Below are positions 1 through 5,569 of a stretch of DNA of 11,321 bases, piece by piece. The notes beneath the pieces are model-generated. The model ran no database searches and was not told where the DNA came from. It was given only the letters and a program-made list of their open reading frames with translations. Origin of the DNA: an uncultured Caryophanales bacterium (GTDB lineage Bacteria; Bacillota_I; Bacilli_A; RFN20; CAG-826); contig CAMVBL010000034.1 in assembly GCA_947165725.1 (NCBI GenBank), positions 1-11,321 of the forward strand, read 5' to 3'. The position numbers were made by a program, and so were the translations under genes. Position 1 is the first letter of the stretch; the number at the start of each line of letters is the position of its first letter.

Positions 1-16
1 CCCGGGAAAGGAATCG

Positions 17-49
17 TTATCTAATCACAATCCGGGTACGATTAGATAA
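17..49. repeat. perfect 10-bp inverted repeat upstream of the YbjN-like gene
   Basis: ttatctaatc (17-26) is exactly complementary to gattagataa (40-49), with a 13-nt loop between. No T-run follows, so it is not a typical terminator. It ends 12 nt before the ATG at 62. It could be an operator or an mRNA hairpin. An AAAGGA (7-12) lies just 5' of the stem, and folding would bring it to about 16 nt from the start codon. The function is inferred only. Confidence 0.4.
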
Positions 50-61
50 TACGTACAAATT

Positions 62-493
62 ATGAATCTTTTAAATTTAAAAGAACAATTATTACAATAT
101 GGTGAAAAAATTGGTTTACAAGTCGATGAAGAAACAGCGGAATCTTTAACTGTTCATAGTCAAATTACTGCGAAGAAATACTTTACCAATTCTGTCTATC
201 TAAGATTTGTGATCTATAAAGCGGGCACAATTCATTTATTCTTAACATTTGATGTCTCTGAAAGAACATATGATACTTTGTATCTCATCAATCATTTCAA
301 TGATAACAATCCTTGGTTTAGAGCGTATATCACTAATATCAAAAATAAAGATTATTTAGAACTCCACTACACAGCGATTTGTTTAAAAGACGAACAAGAG
401 GTCATGAGTACATTTGCTTACTTAATGAACGACTTATTAAACGAAGACACTCTTAAATTATTAACACCAATTCTTAATGCAGAAAACATCTAG
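62..493 (+). CDS. YbjN-like small protein (hypothetical)
   Basis: This is a soluble 143-residue protein with no signal peptide or membrane segment. It has an N-terminal helix (LKEQLLQYGEKIGL), then beta-strands (about 44-66, ending in the LTFDV segment), then a YLINHFNDNN segment (about 74-83) and further strands, and a C-terminal helix (about 111-129). This order and the LINxxN-type helix resemble the YbjN / type III secretion chaperone-like fold, which often binds partner proteins. The match is by pattern only, and no function is proven. No Shine-Dalgarno sequence stands just before the ATG. An in-frame stop at 47-49 rules out a much longer version. The 3' end overlaps the NERD gene by 17 bp, suggesting co-expression. 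Confidence 0.7.
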   Translation: MNLLNLKEQLLQYGEKIGLQVDEETAESLTVHSQITAKKYFTNSVYLRFVIYKAGTIHLFLTFDVSERTYDTLYLINHFNDNNPWFRAYITNIKNKDYLELHYTAICLKDEQEVMSTFAYLMNDLLNEDTLKLLTPILNAENI

Positions 494-1172
494 AAAGTTA
501 AAACGTGGCGAAGAAGGAGAACAACTGGTATCCCTTACTTTAGATAAGGATCCATCCTTTCATCGTTTAATTAATAATCTAGTATTATTAGGGGAAAATA
601 ATGTCTCTCATCAAATAGACCATATTCTCGTTAGAGAAAATGGTATTTTTGTTATCGAGACTAAGAATCATTTTGGTCGTATAACTGGTTTAGAAGATGA
701 TTCATATTGGAAAAAGACATATCCATATAAAGGTAGAGTTAAAACTGAAACATTCCATAACCCTCTTAAACAAAATCAATCACATATAAGAATTATTAAA
801 AGGGTATTAGGTAAGGACTGCCCGATCTACTGCTTTGTAGTGTTTGTACGCAGTAACGTTGATGAATTGGATTTATTTAATGTCTGTGGCCCTAACGATA
901 TCTTAAAAAGAATTAATTTAATCACAAGTGATAAACCACTATCAAAAGAAGTCATTGAATCAATCTATCAAACACTTTTAGATAAAGAAGCATATGTGAA
1001 TGATGAGATGCATTTAGAAAGCATCAAAAAGATCACTAAAGATAGAAGAGAATATCAAAAGAAGTTAAGAGCTGCGATAGAAAAGAAAATATGCCCCGAC
1101 TGTGGGGGCATACTCTCTATCGTGCCTAATGGCTTAAAATGTTCTAAGTGTAATAAGTTAATTAAGATTTAG
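477..1172 (+). CDS. NERD-domain protein with C-terminal zinc ribbon
   Basis: A nuclease-related domain (NERD) covers roughly residues 8-125. It has the opening GEEGEQLV, the core QIDHILV around Asp48, the ETK motif (Glu61, Lys63) and the NPLKQNQSHI segment (96-105). Asp48/Glu61/Lys63 fit the PD-(D/E)xK-like active-site layout known for the family, although most NERD proteins have no tested activity. A four-cysteine zinc ribbon follows (CPDC at 206-209, CSKC at 222-225), like the topoisomerase-type DNA-binding finger. Together these suggest a DNA-processing or DNA-binding role. The start lies inside the preceding gene with no ribosome site, so translation is probably coupled. No alternative ATG occurs before residue 178. 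The 3' end overlaps the convergent gene by 11 bp. Confidence 0.85.
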   Translation: MQKTSRKLKRGEEGEQLVSLTLDKDPSFHRLINNLVLLGENNVSHQIDHILVRENGIFVIETKNHFGRITGLEDDSYWKKTYPYKGRVKTETFHNPLKQNQSHIRIIKRVLGKDCPIYCFVVFVRSNVDELDLFNVCGPNDILKRINLITSDKPLSKEVIESIYQTLLDKEAYVNDEMHLESIKKITKDRREYQKKLRAAIEKKICPDCGGILSIVPNGLKCSKCNKLIKI

Positions 1173-2034
1173 TAGCTTTTAATTTCTTTTCAAAATAGAT
1201 GTTCTTTTTATCTTCATCTTGATAAATAAAGTCATAACGCTTAAGTGCCACTATCATTGCTTGTTCGTCTTTATTAACGGACGTGGCCATTCTTTTAACG
1301 CCATTAAATGATTTAGTTAATTCAAGAGTCTTTAGTAATAAAGTGGATTCCATGCCTCTTTTAGAATATTTACCATTAATATTGATTTTAAAGCCTAAAG
1401 TGGTATCCATTTTTTTAATATCAATACGTCCGACATTCTTGCCTTTATATTTAAAATCGAAAGTAATGTTGTCTAATGGCTCACGCAAAGCATCTACGGA
1501 TTTTGAACGAGATGACAAGTCATCATCAAAGACTGAATCTACTGTAATTTCTTTCTTATACCTAGTTTCTTTGATTATCTGTAATAATCTTTTATTCTGC
1601 TCGTCGACATCAAAGGAGATGTTTTTAGCTTCTAAGATACGTTCAATGGCTTGAGCACAATCAAGCGTATGGTACGCAAGATAAAGACCATTTAATTCTT
1701 TTGGTTTAACATAACGATAGACTTGTTTTGACGTAAGCTCATAAGTATAAGAAAAATAACGGTATAGGTAGCCTATCCAATGTAGGACTTGCTCACTATA
1801 TTTGTTTTTTCCATAACTAGATTCTCCATATTCATCATCAATTAATTCAAAAACTTCATCTTTAGTGATTGAACCATTTAAATATGCTTTTGAATCAAAT
1901 TCTTTAGCAATATCCGAAAACATAAAACGACGAATAAAGATTTCAGAACTAGTTTTTGTCTTCTTTAATGAGTTTTCAAATATATCACCTTGGATTTTGC
2001 ATAGAAGTAAGCCATCATGATCTATCTTTTTCAT
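1162..2034 (-). CDS. GNAT-like protein, partner of the HTH-DUF3990 gene
   Basis: This is a soluble 290-residue protein in two parts. Residues 1-140 are mostly helical, with the segment SSEIFIRRFM, an acidic ELIDDEYGESSYG stretch, WIGYLYRYFSYTYE (86-99) and YHTLDCAQAIERILEAK (121-137). I recognise this as a recurring domain near DUF3990-type genes but cannot name it. Residues about 190-285 look like the end of a GNAT acetyltransferase fold: beta strands, then VKRMATSVNKDEQAMIVALKRYDFIYQ (246-272), which resembles the V...N..A...Y.k.GF motif of that fold. The acetyl-CoA P-loop is not obvious, so it may be catalytically dead. The start overlaps the upstream gene's stop in ATGA, so the two are co-translated. 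A role as antitoxin or modulator of that gene is inference. Confidence 0.75.
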   Translation of the reverse strand: MKKIDHDGLLLCKIQGDIFENSLKKTKTSSEIFIRRFMFSDIAKEFDSKAYLNGSITKDEVFELIDDEYGESSYGKNKYSEQVLHWIGYLYRYFSYTYELTSKQVYRYVKPKELNGLYLAYHTLDCAQAIERILEAKNISFDVDEQNKRLLQIIKETRYKKEITVDSVFDDDLSSRSKSVDALREPLDNITFDFKYKGKNVGRIDIKKMDTTLGFKININGKYSKRGMESTLLLKTLELTKSFNGVKRMATSVNKDEQAMIVALKRYDFIYQDEDKKNIYFEKKLKATKS

Positions 2035-2885
2035 TTTAAAAGCTCCTCAATGTATTTGCCTTGGTTCTTATATTGGATTCTAGCAAGTTTGCTTTTGTCA
2101 TGGCCTTGTTTTTGAAATTCAATTGCTTCATTAGTGAGATATTCTTTTTCTTTAGAAGACACAAAGCATCGTTCTAAAACTGTTAAACGATTGACCGCTT
2201 TATCGGTAATAAAGACATATTGCATGCCTAGATTAGTGGCCGCTAGGCAGTGCTTACATTGCTCATCTGTTATTTCACCATCGATGAAAGAATCGATGAT
2301 TTGAAACATACGATTATCTGCAATAGGCGCAATAATATAATCTGCTTCTTTTACTTTATTAACAATTGACTGTATTAATTCATTATCAGCGTATTCATTT
2401 AATGACCCTCTGAAATACGCGATAGCAAGCATCCATTCTTGATTAACGCCAAATTCAACACACTTTAAGCCTTTGGGATTAAAATCGATAAAATAAACAC
2501 AAGAGTCAGGGTATTGACATGTAAAGGCTGCAGCTTTTTCATAAGAAGAATCACAATAAAAGCCATAACCAAAATCGTTTCTTTCTCTACCATATTTAGT
2601 GGATATCTTACCAACAATGCCTTTTTTAGAAGAATGAGTTAATAGAATATGCCCTTCTTCCATTTCTTCTTTATAAAACATTTCTTTTTGTAGATTTAGT
2701 TTTAGTCCGCTAGAAAAAGCATAACCATACACTAAGTCTAATAGTTCTTTCCTTGGTGTTGTTTCCCCTGTTTCAGTTCTTGCTAAGCGCACTCTTTCAA
2801 TATCTAACTCTTCCGCTAATTCACTTTGAGTTAGTCCATAGAACTGTCTAATGTTTTCTAAATCTTCATTAATTTTGTATTCCAT
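2031..2885 (-). CDS. XRE-type HTH fused to DUF3990 (ADP-ribosyltransferase-fold) protein
   Basis: Residues about 8-58 form an XRE/Cro-type helix-turn-helix (LENIRQFYGLTQSELAEELD, then the recognition-helix region RVRLARTETG). A DUF3990 domain follows (about 78-240). It has the strand HILLTHSSKKG with His84, DFGYGFYCDSS (104-114), ADYIIAPIADNRMFQIID (181-198) and MQYVFITDKAVNRL (221-234). These are hallmarks of DUF3990, placed in the ADP-ribosyltransferase clan. Standalone DUF3990 proteins are shorter and often lie in toxin-antitoxin-like pairs. Here the DNA-binding part is fused to the enzyme-like part, so the protein may repress its own promoter. The ATG is preceded by only a weak AGAGAA. 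The 3' end overlaps the GNAT-like gene by 4 bp. Toxic or NAD-using activity is inferred from the fold. Confidence 0.85.
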   Translation of the reverse strand: MEYKINEDLENIRQFYGLTQSELAEELDIERVRLARTETGETTPRKELLDLVYGYAFSSGLKLNLQKEMFYKEEMEEGHILLTHSSKKGIVGKISTKYGRERNDFGYGFYCDSSYEKAAAFTCQYPDSCVYFIDFNPKGLKCVEFGVNQEWMLAIAYFRGSLNEYADNELIQSIVNKVKEADYIIAPIADNRMFQIIDSFIDGEITDEQCKHCLAATNLGMQYVFITDKAVNRLTVLERCFVSSKEKEYLTNEAIEFQKQGHDKSKLARIQYKNQGKYIEELLK

Positions 2886-2888
2886 ATA

Positions 2889-2903
2889 TTTTCTCTAAGA
2901 AAA
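2889..2903 (-). promoter_or_regulatory. candidate operator of the HTH-DUF3990 operon
   Basis: A perfect palindrome, TTTTCT-nnn-AGAAAA, lies 3-18 bp upstream of the start codon at 2885 and covers its weak ribosome site. Since the first gene encodes an XRE-type HTH, this is a plausible autoregulatory site. It is short and AT-rich, so chance is possible. Confidence 0.35.
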
Positions 2904-2938
2904 GTCTACAATAATTAAAATTGAAAATAAATACTTTA

Positions 2939-2968
2939 TTGACACAAATGATACAAACAAGTTATAAA
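2939..2968 (+). promoter_or_regulatory. sigma-A-type promoter of the small antitoxin gene
   Basis: TTGACA (2939-2944) and TATAAA (2963-2968) are separated by 18 bp, and the predicted start is near 2975. This is the best promoter match in the window. GTTAT (2961-2965) and ATAAC (2979-2983) form a loose inverted repeat around the start point, which could bind the antitoxin for autoregulation (inference). Confidence 0.65.
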
Positions 2969-2997
2969 TATATCGTTGATAACAAAGAGGCAGCCTT

Positions 2998-3153
2998 ATG
3001 AAAAATAAAGATAAAATTAATAAACCAATCTATATTGAAGATTTAACACCAGAACAATTAAACGAAGAATTAGAAAAAGGCTATAAAGATATCAAAGAAG
3101 GAAGAACTTTTTCACAAGAAGAAGCAGAACGAATTCTTAAGAAATCATTCTAG
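2998..3153 (+). CDS. orphan RelB/StbD-like antitoxin (51 aa)
   Basis: This short gene encodes 51 residues. The ATG at 2998 has a good ribosome site (AAAGAGG, 2984-2990, 7 nt away) and a clear promoter upstream. The protein is charged and helical, with the core LTPEQLNEELEKGYKDIKEG followed by RTFSQEEAERILKK. That pattern (LnxELekGyxDikxGr, then an eev helix) is typical of the toxin-neutralising part of RelB/StbD/Phd-type antitoxins. These bind and block RelE/ParE-family mRNA interferases and repress their own operon. No toxin follows: 14 bp after the stop a strong terminator begins, and the next gene is on the other strand. It is therefore an orphan, or it acts on a toxin elsewhere. Cross-talk with the divergent HTH-DUF3990 pair is possible but unproven. 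Confidence 0.75.
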   Translation: MKNKDKINKPIYIEDLTPEQLNEELEKGYKDIKEGRTFSQEEAERILKKSF

Positions 3154-3166
3154 TTAATCTCATAAT

Positions 3167-3203
3167 AAAAAATGGGTTCACGCATAACGTGAGCCCACTT
3201 TTT
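3167..3203. terminator. bidirectional rho-independent terminator
   Basis: A 10-bp stem (3173-3182 with 3188-3197, including one G-T pair) closes a 5-nt loop, cataa. An A-run precedes it and a T-run follows it, so it can stop both the antitoxin gene (+) and the membrane-protein gene (-), which converge here. Confidence 0.85.
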
Positions 3204-3219
3204 CAATATTCAGATACTT

Positions 3220-4938
3220 TTAATTATACATATTAAGTGGTTCGGTAATTGGCTTGACAAGCGATGCACCACCACCATTTCTATTTACCACATGTTCAGC
3301 ATAAGCCTCGCCATCTTTAAGTCTTAGTATATATTGTTTTGTAACCGATTCTTCTTTTACATCTATCGTCATACGTTCACTATGAAAGTGATATCCCGTT
3401 GCATCAATAATGTTTCTATTAGTTACGCCAGGGTGTCCGTCAACTAAGCCAAAAGTCATTTGTACTACTTCGCCATCTGTTGAATGATTAGGGTTATTTT
3501 GTTTGTTTTGTGCATTAACAAATGCAACGATTGTGTCTTCGATCAAGAATCCTTCGTCTGGGTATGCAGGAAATGCGCCATCTAATCGGGCATATTCACT
3601 ATAAGAGCCATCTTCTTCTACTTTGTAGACGTCACCAAAGATGGAATATAAATAGTTGTTTTCAAGGCGATAGACCGTTCCAGTATCGTTTTCGATATGA
3701 TTGCCTCCTACCAAAGCGCCATTAATTCCTTCAAAAGAAACAGCTGTGTCTTTGGCTACAGGTGCCAACTCAAAGTTTTTACCGAACACGTTGAGTGCCC
3801 CATTTTTAAATGCATACATTCTTTGATCGGAACCGCGTAGGATTTCATTTTCTTTGAAAAACACTAAAGTGTTATCATGTATTTCATATTCTGATAACTC
3901 AGCAGTATCCTTGTTTCCGCGGTAATCAAAGTCGACAGTATTGCTTACTAAAACATACTTTTGCCCATAAATATCACGTTTTGCATCAGAAATAGTATAT
4001 TTCCAATCGAAATCACTGATTAAATGTGAATCATCTGGGATAACGAAATCGTAGCGGATTTGTTCTTCGTCATAAATAACGTCATACAATTGAGGAACAA
4101 GGTTTCCATACATAGGTTTAACGCTGATAAAATCATCTTTGCTTGGAACAGCTTGCATAGTATAGTTTTTGCCATTCGAATATTTATCAACTTGCTTGAT
4201 TAAATCTTTAAGAGGAAACACTTTTCCTGTCTGATTATGGATAACAATTGTTTGTAATTCATTATGATGACAGTGGAATCCACTAGGATTAATCATTTCT
4301 TGGGCATAATTGCCTTGCTTCCAATAATCCCACTCTCCATCCGAAACATACATAACGTATGTAAAACTTTTGGAAGTAAAGACTGCTGCGCAGTTTCCGA
4401 GAGTATCTTGTCTAACAACGCCTTCACCATTTGTACGTTCATAAACAACTTCTTTTACTCTTCCTTCGTTATCCATTGAAACGAGCACACTAGCGGCATT
4501 TGGATCCCAGTCATAGCTCATTTCCCATTCATATTGTTCCTTTTCTTCTTCAGTCCATGAGTAACTGGAATCATAATTTGAAGACGAATCATCACTCTCG
4601 TTTTTTAAATAAAGATTAGTGTCAAAATCATCTTTAACTTTTGCAATGCTTCTTAGTCGAGGACGAGAGTTCCTTCCATTAGGCGCGGACCATATGCAGA
4701 ATGCAGAAACATTACTCATGTTATTTATTTTTGTGCCTTCTAACTGATCTATGAAACTACTTAGATTATTATTGCTAAGCGCAATTGGCACTATAACAGC
4801 AACTGCAACTGCTGCAGTGGCTAAAGGAATAGCTATTTTCGCCCACATTGGAAAACGACGTTTTTTCACATAAGGGTTTGGAGTATAACTATCTAATGTT
4901 GAGTTAATGTGTTTTTTAATACGACTTTCTAAGCTCAT
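3220..4938 (-). CDS. single-pass membrane protein, putative anti-sigma/sensor partner
   Basis: The protein has 572 residues. A basic cytoplasmic N-terminus (1-32, ending KKRRFPMWAK) leads into one membrane helix (about 33-54, rich in Ala/Val/Ile) and then a large outside domain of about 515 residues. That domain has an acidic, Ser/Tyr-rich stretch (about 103-147), then many short beta-like segments that could form a propeller or repeat sheet. I recognise no named domain. The gene overlaps the sigma-factor gene by ATGA and has its own AAAGGAG (4944-4950) 5 nt before the ATG. This position and topology fit an anti-sigma factor whose outer part senses a signal. The usual zinc anti-sigma motif (HxxxCxxC) is absent, and the inside part is only about 30 residues. 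The role is inferred. Confidence 0.75.
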   Translation of the reverse strand: MSLESRIKKHINSTLDSYTPNPYVKKRRFPMWAKIAIPLATAAVAVAVIVPIALSNNNLSSFIDQLEGTKINNMSNVSAFCIWSAPNGRNSRPRLRSIAKVKDDFDTNLYLKNESDDSSSNYDSSYSWTEEEKEQYEWEMSYDWDPNAASVLVSMDNEGRVKEVVYERTNGEGVVRQDTLGNCAAVFTSKSFTYVMYVSDGEWDYWKQGNYAQEMINPSGFHCHHNELQTIVIHNQTGKVFPLKDLIKQVDKYSNGKNYTMQAVPSKDDFISVKPMYGNLVPQLYDVIYDEEQIRYDFVIPDDSHLISDFDWKYTISDAKRDIYGQKYVLVSNTVDFDYRGNKDTAELSEYEIHDNTLVFFKENEILRGSDQRMYAFKNGALNVFGKNFELAPVAKDTAVSFEGINGALVGGNHIENDTGTVYRLENNYLYSIFGDVYKVEEDGSYSEYARLDGAFPAYPDEGFLIEDTIVAFVNAQNKQNNPNHSTDGEVVQMTFGLVDGHPGVTNRNIIDATGYHFHSERMTIDVKEESVTKQYILRLKDGEAYAEHVVNRNGGGASLVKPITEPLNMYN

Positions 4939-5432
4939 TTTAACTCCTTTCTGAGTTTTTCTTTTGCACTCTCATAGAGCCTTCTAGCAGTGCTCTCTGA
5001 AATGCCTGTTTCTTCTACAATTTCATTCCAGGTATAAGAAAAACCAATTTTTAAATAAGCAACGATTGTTTCTTTGTTGGTCAAAAGAGGTTCAAAAGCG
5101 GAGAGTAGTTCATTCGTTTTGTCTTCCTCTCCATATATTTCATCTAAGACATCGCTTGAAGGAACTTCTTTTTGCTTTCTGAGGAAATCTAAGGCTTGAT
5201 TCTTTGCAATTGTAGCTAGATAAGACTTTAGTTTCCTATAATCTTTTAATTCGTGACGGTGTTCAATAGCTTTAATAAAAGCTTCTGATAGAACATCTTC
5301 AGCGTCGTACTTAGAAGAAACATACGAAGAGATTACGAAAAACATCAGGTTTTTAAAAGACAGATAGACTGCTTCAATTGCCTTGTCTTCACCTTTGATA
5401 AATCTAATAAAGGTTCCTTTTGAAATTATCAC
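4935..5432 (-). CDS. ECF-type RNA polymerase sigma factor
   Basis: This is a 165-residue sigma-70 family protein of the extracytoplasmic-function type. Region 2 (about 6-86) includes KYDAEDVLSEAFIKAI (core polymerase and -10 binding) and LKSYLATIAKNQALDFLRKQ. A short acidic linker follows, then region 4 (about 114-165) with an HTH in WNEIVEETGISESTARRLYESAKEKL, which reads the -35 element. Regions 1 and 3 are missing, as is usual for ECF factors. I place the start at a GTG at 5432 because AGAGG (5440-5444) lies 7 nt upstream. A GTG at 5447 would add five residues but has no ribosome site. The 3' end overlaps the putative anti-sigma gene by 4 bp, so the two are co-translated. The target promoters are unknown. 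Confidence 0.85.
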   Translation of the reverse strand: MIISKGTFIRFIKGEDKAIEAVYLSFKNLMFFVISSYVSSKYDAEDVLSEAFIKAIEHRHELKDYRKLKSYLATIAKNQALDFLRKQKEVPSSDVLDEIYGEEDKTNELLSAFEPLLTNKETIVAYLKIGFSYTWNEIVEETGISESTARRLYESAKEKLRKELK

Positions 5433-5485
5433 TTTTTTACCTCTCACCTATAAGACGTATAAAAAACGAGAAATCTGTTCAATTA

Positions 5486-5514
5486 ATTATAATGGAACAC
5501 TTTTTATTTGAAAA
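5486..5514 (-). promoter_or_regulatory. candidate promoter of the sigma-factor gene
   Basis: On the minus strand, TTTTCA (5514-5509) and a perfect TATAAT (5491-5486) are 17 bp apart. This gives a leader of roughly 47 nt before the GTG at 5432. The -35 box matches only 4 of 6 bases. It lies directly downstream of the hydrolase terminator, whose T-run it touches. Confidence 0.45.
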
Positions 5515-5546
5515 TCAAAAAGAAAACAAAGGAAATTCCTTTGTTT
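5512..5546 (-). terminator. rho-independent terminator of the hydrolase-Hint gene
   Basis: A 9-bp perfect stem (5524-5532 with 5538-5546) has a 5-nt loop. On the minus strand it is followed by TTCTTTTTGAT. It lies 24 bp after the stop codon of the 1288-residue gene. Confidence 0.8.
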
Positions 5547-5569
5547 CCCAAAAGTTGCTTGTAATTATT

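Noticed and set aside
22..25. Lipobox-like LANC in the hydrolase signal peptide (residues 22-25)
   Set aside because: Asn just before Cys is unfavourable for lipoprotein processing, and an Ala-x-Ala site (34-36) fits ordinary signal peptidase. The positions given here are residue numbers.
1091..1111. Inverted repeat atgcccc / ggggcat
   Set aside because: It lies inside the NERD gene where the Cys-Pro-Asp-Cys-Gly-Gly codons create it, and no T-run follows.
1283..1654. Plus-strand reading frame of 123 codons
   Set aside because: It is antisense to the GNAT-like gene, has no recognisable domain and looks like a shadow frame.
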